A model generated the notes under the pieces. The model did not search any database. It was not told the DNA's origin and was given only the letters and a program-made list of their open reading frames with translations. Positions 1 to 13,800 of a stretch of DNA of 64,000 nt are shown here, in pieces. Position 1 is the first letter of the stretch. Each line of letters starts with the position of its first letter. The DNA lies in contig NZ_FMDM01000008.1 of assembly GCF_900090105.1 (NCBI RefSeq), positions 1 to 64,000 of the forward strand. Direction: 5' to 3'. Source of the DNA: Micromonospora humi (lineage in GTDB: Bacteria; Actinomycetota; Actinomycetes; Mycobacteriales; Micromonosporaceae). A program made the translations under genes and the position numbers.

Positions 1-1815
1 ACTTCCGGGACGTGCTGTTGGGTCTGGGGGTGTATCCGGATCCGGATGCGGTGATGGGTTCCGAGGGTGCGGGTGTGGTGGTCGAGGTCGGCCCCGACGT
101 TTCCGACCTGGCGGTGGGTGATCGGGTGTTCGGGCTGTTCCACGGTGGGTTCGCGCCGCGGGTGGTGGCGGATCATCGGGTGGTCGCGCGGATGCCGCAG
201 GGTTGGTCGTTCGCGCAGGCGGCGGCGGTGCCGATGGCGTTCCTGACGGCCTGGTACGGGCTGGACGACCTCGGACGTCTGCGGGCCGGTGAGCGGCTGT
301 TGGTGCATGCCGCTGCCGGTGGTGTGGGTATGGCGGCGGTGCAGTTGGCGCGGCTGTGGGGTGCGGAGGTGTTCGCGACCGCCTCACCGGCGAAGTGGGC
401 GGCGGTCGAAGCGCTCGGCGTCGACCCGGAGCGCATCGCGTCGTCGCGGGATCTGGGCTTCGCCGACGTGTTCGGCGGTGTGGATGTGGTGTTGGACTCG
501 CTGGCCGGTGAGTTCGTGGACGCGTCGTTGGGCATGCTGCGCCCGGGTGGCCGGTTCGTGGAGATGGGTAAGGCGGACATCCGCGACGCCGCCGAGGTCG
601 AGCGTCGGCTCGGGGTCTGGTACAAGGCGTTCGACCTGTCGGAGGCGGGCGCGGATCGCACGGCGGCGATGTTGGCCGACCTCGTCGCGTTGTTCGAGTC
701 GGGGGACCTGCGGCTGTTGCCGCCGACCGTGGCGGACGTGCGGGAACTGCCGGCGGTGCTGGGTGCGATGAGTCGTGGCGCGCACGTCGGGAAGAACGTG
801 GTCCTCGTTCCCCGCCCGGTGGACGGGCCGGTGCTGATCACCGGCGGCACCGGCGGTCTGGGTGCGCTGGTCGCCGCGCATCTGGTCGAGGCGCACGGCG
901 TACGGGATCTGGTGCTGGTGAGCCGGTCCGGTGGGCCGGCGCCGGAGCTGGACGCCCGGGTGCGGGTGGTCGCGGCCGACGTCACCGACCGGGCCGCCCT
1001 GGCCGCGGTGATCGACGGCATCGACGACCTCGCCGGTGTGGTGCACTGCGCCGGCGTGCTCGACGACGGCGTGTTCACCAGCCTGACACCGGAACGGGTG
1101 GCCGCCGTCCTCGCGCCCAAGGTCGACGCGGTGCTGCACCTGCACGAGCTGACGCGCGACCGGGACCTGGCGCTCTTCACCGTGTTCTCCTCGATCTCGG
1201 CGGTCTTCGGCACCGCCGGCCAAGCCGGATACTCGGCCGCCAACGCGTTCCTCGACGGCTTCGTCTCGTACCGTCGCGGTCTCGGTCTGGTCGGTCAGTC
1301 GCTGGGCTGGGGTCTGTGGGCCAACGCCGCCGGCATGGGCGGCGCGGTGGCCGCGCGGGTCGGCGGCGGCATGTCCGACGAGCTGGGCCTGGCCCTGTTC
1401 GACGCCGCGCACCGGCTGCCGGACGCGCACGTGGTCCCGGCACGGCTCGACCTCGACGCGGTCCGGGCCTCGGGGACCGTGCCGCCGCTGCTGCGCCGGC
1501 TGGTCACCAGCACGGTCCGCCGGGCCGACGACGGCGGCGCAACGGGCCCCGACCTGGCGCGACGCCTCGTCGGGCTGGCGGACGCCGACCAGGACCGGCT
1601 GCTGACCGACGTGGTGTGCACGGCCGCCGCCGGCGTGCTCGGCCACGGCTCCGCCGACGCGGTCCAGCCGACCCGGGCCTTCAAGGACCTCGGGTTCGAC
1701 TCGCTCACCTCCGTCGAGCTGCGCAACCGGCTGAACACCGCGACCGGGCTGCGGCTGCCCGCCACGCTGGTGTTCGACTACCCCACCCCGGTCGTCCTGG
1801 CCGGCTGGCTGCGCA
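1..1815 (+). other. PKS partial module: ER (cut)-KR-ACP
   Basis: The ER runs to about base 815, with the NADPH-binding stretch [13 protein letters not shown] near 304-345. The KR starts near 828 (TGGTGGLG), carries the LDD motif of B1-type KRs and has catalytic Tyr at 1230-1232. The ACP Ser is in DSL at 1701-1703. An ER with a B-type KR implies a full reductive loop, so the missing upstream part should contain KS-AT-DH. The resulting unit should be a saturated CH2-CH2. Confidence 0.93.
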
Positions 1816-4800
1816 CCGAGCTGCTCGGCGCGCCGGCCCCGCAACAGGCCCGGATCGTCCGGGCCGCCACCGACGACGACGCGATCGCGATCGTCGGCAT
1901 GGCCTGCCGCTACCCGGGCGGCGCCAACAGCCCCGACGACCTCTGGCGGCTCGTCACCGACGGCACGGACGCGATCGGCCCGTTCCCGACCGACCGTGGC
2001 TGGGCCGCCGACGCCGGCGACTACGTACGCCAGGGCGGCTTCATCGACGACGCGACCGCGTTCGACTCCCGCCTCTTCGGCATCTCGCCGCGCGAGGCCC
2101 TGACCATGGACCCGCAACAGCGGGTGCTCCTCGAAGCCTGCTGGGAGGTCTTCGAACGGGCCGGGTTCGACCCCGAGTCGCTGCGCGGTGAGCCGGTCGG
2201 CGTGTTCATCGGCTCGTCCTCGTCCGGCTACGGCACCGCCGGCCCGCTGCCGGACGGCGCCGAGACCCACGCGCTCACCGGCACCGCGCCGAGCGTGATC
2301 AGCGGACGGGTCGCGTACACCTTCGGCATCGAAGGTCCCGCGGTCACCGTCGACACGGCCTGCTCCTCGTCGCTGGTCGCCCTGCACCTCGCCGCCCAGG
2401 CGCTGCGGTCGGGGGAGTGCACGATGGCCCTCACCGGCGGGGTCACCGTCCTGGCCGGCGCCGACATCTTCCCGAGCTTCGACAGCCAGGGCGGCCTGGC
2501 CGGGGACGGGCGGTGCAAGCCGTTCTCGGCCGACGCCGACGGCACCGGCTGGTCCGAGGGCGTCGGCGTGCTGCTCGTCGAGAAGCTCTCCGACGCCCGG
2601 CGCCACGGCCACCAGGTGCTGGCCGTGGTGCGGGGCACCGCGGTGAACTCCGACGGGGCGTCGAACGGGCTCACCGCCCCGAACGGGCCGTCCCAGCAGC
2701 GGGTCATCACGCAGGCCCTCGCGAACGCGCGGCTCACCCCGGCCGACATCGACGTGGTGGAGGCGCACGGCACCGGCACCGCGCTCGGCGACCCGATCGA
2801 GGCGCAGGCGCTGCTCGCCACGTACGGCCGGCAGCGCCCCGCCGACCAACCGTTGCGGCTCGGCTCGATCAAGTCCAACATCGGCCACACCCAGGCCGCG
2901 GCCGGCGTCGCCGGCATCATCAAGATGGTGCTGGCCATGCGGCACGGCGAGCTGCCGCGCACGCTGCACGCCCGGACCCCGTCCGCGCACATCGACTGGA
3001 CCTCCGGCGCCCTGCACCTGCTGACCGAACCGGTCGCCTGGCCGGCGGGCGACCGCCCGCGCCGGGCGGCGGTGTCGTCCTTCGGCATCAGCGGCACCAA
3101 CGCCCACGTGGTGCTCGAGGAGGCGCCCACCCCGGTCTCCGCGCCGGCCCCGGCCGAGCCGGTCGCCGGACCGGTGCCGTGGGTGCTGTCCGCCCGGACG
3201 CCGGCGGCGCTGCGAGCCCAGGCCGAACGGCTCCGGGAGTACGCGCTGGCGCGGCCGCAGTCACGGCCGGCGGACGTCGGTGCGGCGCTGGTGTCGACCC
3301 GGGCCGTCCTCGATCACCGTGCGGTGGTCGTGGGATCGGACCTGGCGTCGTTCGCGGCGGCGCTGGCGGACCTCGACACCGGAACCGGCGGCACCGGTAC
3401 GGGCCGCACCGCGTTCCTGTTCACCGGCCAGGGCGCCCAGCGGATCGGGATGGGCAGTGGCCTGGCTGAGCGGTTCCCGCTCTTCGCCGAGACGTTCGAC
3501 GGCATCGTCGCCCGCTTCGACGGGCTGCGCGAGGCCCTGGAGTCCGACGCGATCCACCGCACCGTGCACACCCAGGCCGGGCTGTTCGCGGTCGAGGTCG
3601 CGCTCTACCGGTTGTTCGAGTCCTGGGGCGTCACCCCGGACTACCTGCTGGGGCACTCGATCGGGGAGATCGCCGCCGCGCACGTGGCGGGCGTGCTGTC
3701 GCTCGACGACGCGGTGACGTTGGTGGCGGCGCGCGGCCGGTTGATGCAGGCGCTGCCGGCCGGCGGCGCGATGCTCGCGGTGCAGGCGTCCGAGGCCGAG
3801 GTGCGCAAGGCGATCGGCCGCCGGAAGATCGACGTGGCCGCGGTCAACGGGCCGAACTCCGTGGTCGTCTCCGGCAGGGCCGCCGCCGTCGACAAGCTCG
3901 CGGCGCGCTTCCCGAAGACCACCCGGCTCACCGTGTCGCACGCGTTCCACTCGTCGCTGATGGAGCCGATGCTCGCCGACTTCGCCGCCGCGATCGGGCA
4001 CATCGAGTTCGCGTCGCCGCGGATTCCGGTGGTGTCGAACCTGACCGGCGAGCCGGTCGAGGAGTTCACCGCCGACTACTGGGTGCGCCACGTGCGCGAG
4101 GCGGTGCGCTTCGACGACGGCATGACCTGGCTCGCCGACCACGGCGTCACCCGGTGCCTGGAGGTCGGCCCGGCGGCCGTGCTGTCGGCGACGGCCGCGC
4201 CGGACCTCACCTACGTCACCGCGCTGCGCAAGGACCGCGACGAGACCACGACCGTCCTGGAGGCGGCCGGACGGCTGTGGGCCGTGGGCGTACCCGTCGA
4301 CTGGGCGGCGATCCTGCCGGCCGCGCCGCGGGTCGACCTGCCGACGTACCCGTTCCAGCGCGACCGCTACTGGCTGATGCCCGCCGAGACGACCGGGATC
4401 ACCGGCGCCGAGGACGGCGCGTTCTGGTCGGCGGTGGAACGCGGCGACCACGAGAGCCTCGCCGGCGAACTCGACGGCGTGGACGCGGGAGCGCTGGAGC
4501 GCATGCTGCCGGCCCTGTCCGCGTGGCGTCACCGGCGTCGTTCGCAGGGCGTGGTGGAGGGATGGCGGTACCGGGTCGGCTGGGCGCCGATGCCCGAGCC
4601 GGCGCCGGTGGTGCTGTCGGGTACGTGGCTGGTGCTGTCGGAGACGGACGCCGACGACATCGTCGCGGCGCTGGCGTCGGCGGGTGCCGAGGTGGTGCGG
4701 TCGAGTTCCGTCACGGTCGTCGACGGCCTGCGAGGTGTGGTCTGGGTCGGCGGTGCGGGTTGGCCGTTGGTGGCCGCGCTGAAGGAGATCGCCGCCGTCG

Positions 4801-7800
4801 GGATCACCGCGCCGGTGTGGGCGGTGACGCGTGGCGCGGTCGCGGTGGGTCGATCCGAGTCGGTGACCGACGTCGGAGCGTCGATGGTGTGGGGTGTGGG
4901 CCGGGTCGCCGGCCTGGAGCTGCCGCAGACGTGGGGCGGTCTGGTCGACGTTCCCGCCCGCCTGGGCGAGCCTGAGGGCCGCCGGTTCGCGGGAGTGTTG
5001 GCCGGCGGCGGTGAGGACCAGGTTGCCGTCCGGTCGTCCGGGGTGTTCGTGCGCAGGTTGCGGCGTGCCGCCCCGGCTGGACCGGCGAACCCGGTGTCGC
5101 TGTCGGGCACCGTGCTGGTCACCGGTGGCACGGGTGCTCTTGGTTCGCGTGCGGCGCGGTGGGTGGTGCGCCGTGGCGCCTCCCGGGTGGTGTTGCTGTC
5201 GCGTCGTGGCGAGCAGGCCCCGGGCGTCCGTGACCTCGTCGCGGAACTGAGCGCCGAGGGTGCCGAGGTGTCGGTGGTGGCGTGCGACGTCGCCGACCGT
5301 GATGCCGTGCACGCGGTGGTGGCGGGCATCGAGGGCTTGACCGGTGTGGTGCACGCGGCGGGCGTGTCCGGCATGGAGAGCCTGCTCGACGTCACGAAGG
5401 AGTCGTTCGGGGCGGTGGTGTCGGGCAAGGTGTCGGGTGCGTTGCACCTGGACGAGGCGACCGCCGAGCTTGATCTTGACTTGTTCCTGGTGTTCTCGTC
5501 GATCGCCGGGGTCTGGGGCAGTGGCGGTCAGGCCGCCTACGCCGCCGGCAATGCGGTGCTGGACGCGCTGGTGGAGTCGCGTCGCGCCGCCGGGAAGGCG
5601 GGCACCGCCATCGCGTGGGGTCCGTGGGCCGAGGGTGGGATGGCCGGCGAGGCGAATGCCGTCGACTACCTGGCCCGCCGCGGTCTCACCGCGATGGACC
5701 CGGACCTGGCGATGCACGCCTTGGCGTTGGCGGTCGATTCCGGCGACGCGACGACGACGGTCGCCGACGTGGACTGGTCGCGGTTCGTGCCGACGTTCGC
5801 CGCGCAGCGGCCGGCGCCGCTCTTCGGTGAGCTGGCGGTGGTCGCCTCCGAGACGCCGGCCGACGATGCGCTGGCGGCACGCCTGGCCGGCCTGTCGCAG
5901 ACCGAGCGGCGCCGGGAGCTGTTGGCGTTGGTGCGGGCGCAGACCGCGAAGGCGTTGGGTTACGCCGGGGCGGTGCAGGTGGAGCCGCAGACGGCATTCC
6001 GGGATCTGGGCATCGACTCCGTGACCGCGGTGGAGGTGAAGAGCCGGATCAACGCGGCGACCGGTCTGCACCTGGGGTCGTCGTTGGTCTTCGACTACCC
6101 GACCCCCCAGGCGTTGGCCGACCACCTCCTGGAGGCGCTGGGCTTCACCGGGACGGACGACGCGCCGGCGGTGGCGATGCCGGGGCGGGTCGACGGTGAC
6201 GACATCGTGATCGTGGGGATGGCGTGCCGGTATCCGGGCGGGGTTCAGTCGCCGGAGGATCTGTGGCGGTTGGTCGCCGGGGGTGCCGATGGCATGTCGG
6301 TGTTCCCTGTCGACCGGGGGTGGGCCGTTCCGGCCGACGCGTCGTACTCGGCGGTGGGCGGGTTCGTTGACAGCGCGACGGGTTTCGACGCGGGCCTGTT
6401 CGGCATCTCTCCGCGTGAGGCCGTCGCGATGGATCCGCAGCAGCGCATGTTGTTGGAGGTGTCCTGGGAGACCTTGGAGCGTTCGGGGGTGGATCCGCGG
6501 TCGTTGCGGGGTCGTCCGGTGGGTGTGTTCGTGGGCGCGTCGAATTCCGGCTATGGCACTGGGGGACTGTTCGCGGAGACCGGTGACGGGCACGTCCTGA
6601 CCGGTACGGCGAACAGTGTGATCTCGGGTCGGGTGTCGTATTCGTTCGGGTTCGAGGGTCCGGCGATGACGGTGGACACGGCGTGTTCGTCGTCGCTGGT
6701 GGCGTTGCATCTGGCGGCGCAGGCGTTGCGTTCTGGTGAGTGTGATCTGGCGCTTGCCGGTGGGGTGACGGTGATCACGGGTCCGGAGGTGTTCGCGGAG
6801 TTCGCCCGTCAGGACGGGTTGTCGTCGGACGGGCGGTGCAAGTCGTTCGCGGGTGCCGCGGACGGCACGGGGTGGGCCGAGGGCGCCGGCATGCTGCTGG
6901 TGGAGCGCCGTGCTGACGCCGAACGGCTCGGGCACCGCATCCTGGCCGTCATCAGCGGCAGCGCCGTCAACCAGGATGGCGCGTCGAACGGCCTGACCGC
7001 GCCGAACGGGCCGGCGCAGCAGCGGGTGATCCGGCAGGCACTGGCCAGTGCCGGGTTGACGACGGCCGACGTGGACGTGGTGGAGGCGCACGGCACCGGC
7101 ACCCGGTTGGGCGACCCGATCGAGGCGCAGGCGTTGCTGGCGACCTACGGGCAGGACCGCGACGAGCCGTTGTGGCTCGGGTCGATCAAGTCGAACATCG
7201 GGCACACCCAGGCCGCCGCCGGTGTCGCCGGGATCATCAAGATGATCCTGGCGATGCGCCACGGCGTGCTGCCGGCGACGTTGCACGTCGACGAGCCGTC
7301 GCCGCACGTGGACTGGAGCGCCGGGGCGGTGGAACTGCTGACCGCGGCCCGACCGTGGGAGTCGAACGGCAGCCCACGCCGCGCGGCGGTGTCGGCGTTC
7401 GGGATCAGCGGCACCAACGCGCACCTGATCCTCCAGGAACCCGCCGAGCAGCAGGCGACCGTCGAGGCGCCCGAGGCCGACGGCCCGCTGCCGTGGCTCG
7501 TCTCCGCCAGGTCGGCGGAGGCGCTGGCCGGGCAACTGGTCCGGCTTCGACAGACCGTGGCGGAGCTGGACCCGGCGGCGGTGGCGTGGTCGCTGGCGAC
7601 CGGGCGCGCCGCGCTGGAGCACCGCGCGGTGGTGCTCGCCGGCACCCGCGACGACCTCCTCACCGGCCTGGGAGCGCCGACGGTGTCCGGCGTGGCGGCC
7701 GAGGGTGGCCTGGCGGTGCTGTTCACCGGTCAGGGCGCGCAGCGGATCGGCATGGGCCTGCGGCTGGCGGATCGGTTCCCGGTGTTCGCGGCGGCGTTCG

Positions 7801-10800
7801 ACGCGATCCGCGCCCGCTTCGACCAGCTCCTCGACATGCCGCTGCGCGACGCCGTCGACTCCGACGCGATCCACCAGACCGTCTACACCCAGGCCGGCCT
7901 GTTCGCGGTCGAGGTGGCCCTGTTCCGGCTCCTCCAATCCTGGGGGATCACCCCCGACTACCTGCTGGGCCACTCGATCGGCGAGATCGCCGCCGCGCAC
8001 GTCGCGGACGTGCTCTCCCTGGACGACGCGGTCACGCTGGTCGCGGCGCGCGGCCGGCTGATGCAGGCGCTGCCGGCCGGCGGCGCGATGCTCGCGGTGC
8101 AGGCCTCCGAGGCCGAGGTCCGGTCGATGCTCGCCGGCGGCGTGGACGTCGCCGCGGTCAACGGCCCCACCTCGGTTGTCATCTCCGGTCCGGCGCACGC
8201 GATCGACGAGCTGGCGCCCAGGTTCGCCAAGGCCACCCGGTTGACGGTGTCGCACGCGTTCCACTCGTCGCTGATGGAGCCGATGCTGGCCGACTTCGCG
8301 GCCGCGATCAGGCACCTCGACTTCGCGCCCCCGCGCATCCCGATCGTGTCGAACCTGACCGGCGAGCCGGTCGAGCAGTTCACCGCCGACTACTGGGTGC
8401 GCCACGTGCGCGAGGCGGTCCGCTTCGCCGACGGCGTGGCGTGGCTGCGGGCGCAGGGCGTGACCCGGGCCGTCGAGGTCGGCCCGTCCGGTGTGCTGTC
8501 CGCGATGGCGCGCCTGACCGCGCCGGACCTCACGTACGCGCCCGCGCTGCGCAAGGACCGCGACGAGGCCGAGAGCCTGCTGTACGCGGTCGCCCAGGCG
8601 TGGACCGTCGGCGTGCCGGTCGACTGGACCGCGATCCTGCCCGCCGCGCCCCGCGTCGACCTGCCCACCTACGCGTTCCAGCGGGACCACTACTGGCTCA
8701 CCCCGCTCGACCTCCCGGCGACCACCGCCGCGGACCCGGTGGAGGCGGCGTTCTGGCAGGCCGTCGAGGGCGAGAGCCTGCACGACCTGCTGCACACCGA
8801 CGTCCCGGCCTCGCTGGGCGCCGCGCTCGCCGAGTGGCGCCGCGACCGGATGGCCGCCGGTGCGGTCGCGTCCTGGTGCTACGACGTCACCTGGCAGCCG
8901 GTCGCCGACCCGGCTCGGCCCGCCCCGGGCTCCTGGATCGTGCTGACCCCGCACGACGGCGTCGCCGACCCGCTGGTGTCCACGCTGAGCGGCGCCGGCC
9001 TGGACATCGTCGAACTCCCGGTCATGCCCGAGGACCTGGACCGTGCGGTCCTGGCCGAGGAACTCGCCGCCATGGGCGCGGGCCTGGCGGGCCTCGCCGG
9101 CGTCGTGTCCCTGCTGTCGCTGGCCGAGCCCGCCGACTCGGTGGTGCCGCGCAGCTTCCTGACCGTCGTGCAGGCCCTCGGCGACAGCGGCGTCGACGCG
9201 CGGCTGTGGTGCGTCACCCAGGGCGCCGTCTCGGTCGGCCGCTCCGACCCGCTGCACGACGCGACCGCGGCCCTCGTGTGGGGCGCGGGCCGGGTCGCCG
9301 CGCTGGAGGCGCCGGAACAGTGGGGTGGCCTCGTCGACGTCCCGGCCGGTCTCGGCGGGCGCGAGGGCGACCGGCTGGCCGGCGTCCTCGGTGGCGGCGA
9401 GGACCAGGTCGCGGTCCGTGCCTCCGGGGTCTTCGTCCGGCGGCTGCGACCCGCGCCGTCGCCGGCCCGACCGCCGGCCCCGCGCACCTGGGACGGTACG
9501 GTCCTGGTCACCGGCGGCACCGGGGCGCTCGGCGCTCAGGTGGCCCGTTGGCTGGTGGGTCGTGGGGTGCCGCGGTTGGTGTTGACGTCGCGGCGGGGGA
9601 TGGACGCGCCGGGTGCCGTTGAGTTGGTGGCGGAGCTGTCGCCGGCGCGGGTGGACGTGGTGGCGTGTGACGTCGCGGATCGTCCGCAGGTGGCGGAGCT
9701 GCTGGCCGGGATCCCGGACCTGCGCGGCGTGGTGCACGCCGCCGGCGTCGCCGGCATGGGCCTGCTCTCCCAGACCACCGCCGAGGAGTTCGCCGCGATC
9801 GTGCGCGGCAAGGTCGCCGGCGCGGTCCACCTGGACGCGCTGACCCACGACCTCGACCTGTTCGTGGTCTTCTCGTCGATCTCCGGCGTCTGGGGCAGCG
9901 GCGGCCAGCCGGCCTACTCGGCCGGGAACGCGTTTCTCGACGCGCTGGTGCAGGCGCGCCGCGCGAAGGGCGAGCCCGGCACGGCGATCGCCTGGGGGCC
10001 GTGGGCCGAGGCCGGCATGCTGGTCGCCGAGGAGGGCGCCGAGGACTACCTGCGCCGGCGCGGTCTGCGCCCGATGCCGCCGGCGCTGGCGATCCGGGCG
10101 CTGGCCGAGGCGGTCGACGCCGACACCGGCTGCCTGACCGTCGCCGACGTCGACTGGGCCCGGTTCGGGCCGGCGTTCACCGCCTCCCGGCCCAGCCCGC
10201 TGCTGCACGACCTGCTCCCCGCCGACGCGGCTCCGGCCGTGACGACGCCCGACACCGACCGGTGGGCCGGGCACCTGGCCGCGCTCGGGCCGGCGGAACG
10301 CTCCCGCACGGTCCTCGCGCAGGTGCGCCGCACGGTGGCCGAGGTGCTCGGGTACGCCGACGTGGACCGGGTGCCGCCGGGCCGGGCGTTCAAGGACCTC
10401 GGCATCGACTCGCTCACCGCGGTCGAGCTGCGCGACCGGTTGCAGGCGCTGACCGGGCTCGCGCTGCCGGCCAGCCTCGCCTTCGACCACCCCACCGCCA
10501 CCGCGGTCACCGACCTCCTCCAGTCGCACGTCACGGGCGCCGACACGGCCGCGCCGGTGCTGACCGCCACCGCCGTCACCACCGACCCGATCGTCATCGT
10601 GAGCATGGCGTGCCGGTACCCCGGCGGGGTGACCGGTCCCGAGGACCTGTGGCGGCTGGTCGCCGACGGCGCCGACGCCGTCGGGCCGTTCCCGACCGAC
10701 CGGGGCTGGGACCTGGACGCGCTGTTCGACCCGGACGGCAGCCGCGCCGGCAGCTCGTACGTGCGGGAGGGCGGCTTCCTGCGGGACGCCTCCACGTTCG

Positions 10801-13800
10801 ACGCCGACATGTTCGGCATCTCGCCGCGCGAGGCGCTGGCGATGGACCCGCAGCAGCGGCTGCTGCTGGAGACGACGTGGGAGGCGCTGGAGCGGGCGGG
10901 CGTCGACCCGACGTCTCTCACCGGCACGCCCACCGGCGTGTTCGTCGGCACCAACGGCCAGGACTACACCACCCTGTCCGCGTCCGCGGCCGGGTCCGAG
11001 GGCTACGTCGCGACCGGCACGATCGCCAGCGTGATGTCCGGGCGGCTGTCGTACGCGTTCGGCCTCGAAGGCCCGGCCGTCACCGTCGACACGGCCTGCT
11101 CGTCGTCGCTCGTCGCGCTGCACCTCGCCGGCCAGGCGCTGCGGCAGGGCGAGTGCGATCTGGCGCTGGTCGGTGGCGTGACCGTGATGACCACCCCGTA
11201 CACGTTCGTGGAGTTCAGCCGCCAGCAGGGCCTGTCGTTCGACGGCCGGTGCAAGTCCTTCGGCGCCGGTGCGGACGGCACCGGCTGGTCCGAGGGCGTG
11301 GGCATGCTCGTGGTCGAACGCCTCAGCGACGCCCGGCGCAACGGGCACCGGGTGCTCGCGGTGGTACGCGGCAGCGCGGTCAACCAGGACGGCGCCAGCA
11401 ACGGGCTCACCGCACCCAACGGCGGTGCGCAGCAGCGCGTCATCCGGCAGGCCCTCGCCAACTCCGGCCTGACCACCGGCGACGTCGACCTGGTGGAGGC
11501 GCACGGCACCGGCACCAAGCTCGGCGACCCGATCGAGGCCCAGGCGCTGCTGGCGACCTACGGCCAGGAGCGGAGCGCGGAACGGCCGCTGTGGCTGGGC
11601 TCGATCAAGTCGAACCTCGGTCACACCCAGGCCGCCGCCGGCGTCGCCGGGATCATCAAGCTGATCATGGCGATGCGGCACGACACCATGCCGCCCACCC
11701 TCTACGCCGAGGAGCGCACCCCGCACGTCGACTGGAGCGCCGGCGCGGTCGAGCTGCTGACCGAGGCCCGGCCGTGGAAGCCGAACGGCCATCCCCGCCG
11801 GGGCGCGGTGTCGTCGTTCGGGATCAGCGGCACCAACGCCCACGTGATCATCGAGGAGCCGGCCGCGGTCACCGACCCGCAGCTCGGCGTCCCGCCGGTC
11901 GAGGGCCGCCAGCCGTGGCTGGTCTCGGCGCGCTCGCCGCAGGCGCTGGCCGCCCAGGTGGAGCGGCTGCGCGACTTCGTGGCCGCCGAGCCGGAGCTGG
12001 ACCCGGCGGCGGTGGCCTGGTCGCTGGCGACCGGCCGGGCCGCGCTGGAGCACCGCGCGGTGCTGCTGGGCGCCACCCGCGAGGACTTCATCGCCGGTCT
12101 GCAGGCGTCCGTGGCGTCCGACGCCGGCGGTCCGCAGGCGGCCGGGGCATCGGGTGTGGCGGCCGAGGGTGATCTGGCGTTCCTGTTCACCGGTCAGGGC
12201 GCGCAGCGCGTCGGGATGGGTGCGGGCCTGTACGCCCGGTTCCCGGTGTTCGCCGAGGCGTTCGACGGGATCTGCGCCCGCTTCGATCAGGTGCTGGACG
12301 TGCCGTTGCGGGAGGCGATCGATTCGGAGGCGGTCCATCGGACCGTCTACACGCAGGCCGGCCTGTTCGCCGTCGAGGTGGCGTTGTTCCGCCTCGTCGA
12401 GTCGTGGGGGGTGATCCCGGACTTCCTGCTCGGTCACTCGATCGGGGAGATCGCCGCCGCGCACGTCGCGGGGGTGCTGTCGCTCGACGACGCGGTGACC
12501 TTGGTGGCGGCGCGCGGCCGGCTGATGCAGGCGCTGCCGGCCGGTGGGGCGATGCTCGCGGTGCGGGCCTCCGAGGCCGAAGTCCGCGGCCAGCTGATCG
12601 ACGGGGTGGACGTCGCCGCCGTCAACGGCCCCACCTCGGTCGTCGTCTCCGGGCCGGAAGAGAAGATCGACGAGTTGGCGCCCAGGTTCGCCAGGGCCAC
12701 CCGGTTGACGGTGTCGCACGCGTTCCACTCGTCGCTGATGGAGCCGATGCTGGCCGAGTTCGCGGCGGCGATCGCGCACATCTCGTTTGCGCCGCCGCGT
12801 GTTCCGGTGGTGTCGAACCTGACCGGCGAGCCGGTGGAGGAGTTCACCGCCGGCTACTGGGTGCGCCACGTGCGCGAGGCGGTGCGCTTCGACGACGGCA
12901 TGCAGTGGCTCGCCGGCAACGGGGTGACCCGCTGTCTGGAGGTCGGCCCGGCGGGCGTGCTGTCCGCGCTGGCCGCCCCCGACCTCGCCTATGTCCCGGC
13001 GCTGCGCAAGGACCGCGACGAGACCGACAGCCTGCTGCACGCGGTCGCCACACTGTGGACCGCCGGCGTGCCGGTCGACTGGGCCGCGATCCTGCCCGCA
13101 CGAGCTCGACTGGAACTGCCCACGTACGCCTTCCAGGGCCGCCGCTTCTGGCCCGAGGCCGCCCCCGGCGCCGCCGTCGCCGTGCCCGGCCTGACCGTCA
13201 CCGACCACCCGCTGGTCGGCCTCGCGATGCCGGTGGCCGGCGCCGACGAGGTGCTGCTGACCGGCCGCCTGGCCGCGTCCGTCCAACCCTGGCTGGCCGA
13301 CCACACCGTGTGGGGCCGCGTCGTCGTCCCCGGCACCGCCTTCGTCGACCTGGCGCTGCGTGCCGCGCGGCAGGTCGGCGGCGGCCGGATCGACGAGCTG
13401 ACCGTCGAGGCGCCGCTGATCCTGGCGGCCGGCGGCGCCGAGGTGCAGGTGCGGGTCACCGCACCGGACGGGTACGGCGTGCGCGATGTGCGGATCCACG
13501 CCCGCCCGGCGCACGACGCCGACGGCCCGTGGACGCTGCACGCCTCCGGCGCGCTCACCGACGCCGGCGGAGACGACACGTTCACCCTGGCGCAGTGGCC
13601 GCCGGCCGACGCCCAGCCGGTGGAGCTGGACGGCTTCTACGACCGCCTCGCCACCGACGCCGGCCTCGACTACGGGCCGGTGTTCCGGGGCCTGCGGTCC
13701 GCCTGGCGCACCGCCGACACGGTCTACACCGAGGTGGCGGTGCCCGCCGAGGCGCACGCCGACGCGACCCGCTTCGACCTGCACCCGGCCCTGCTGGACG

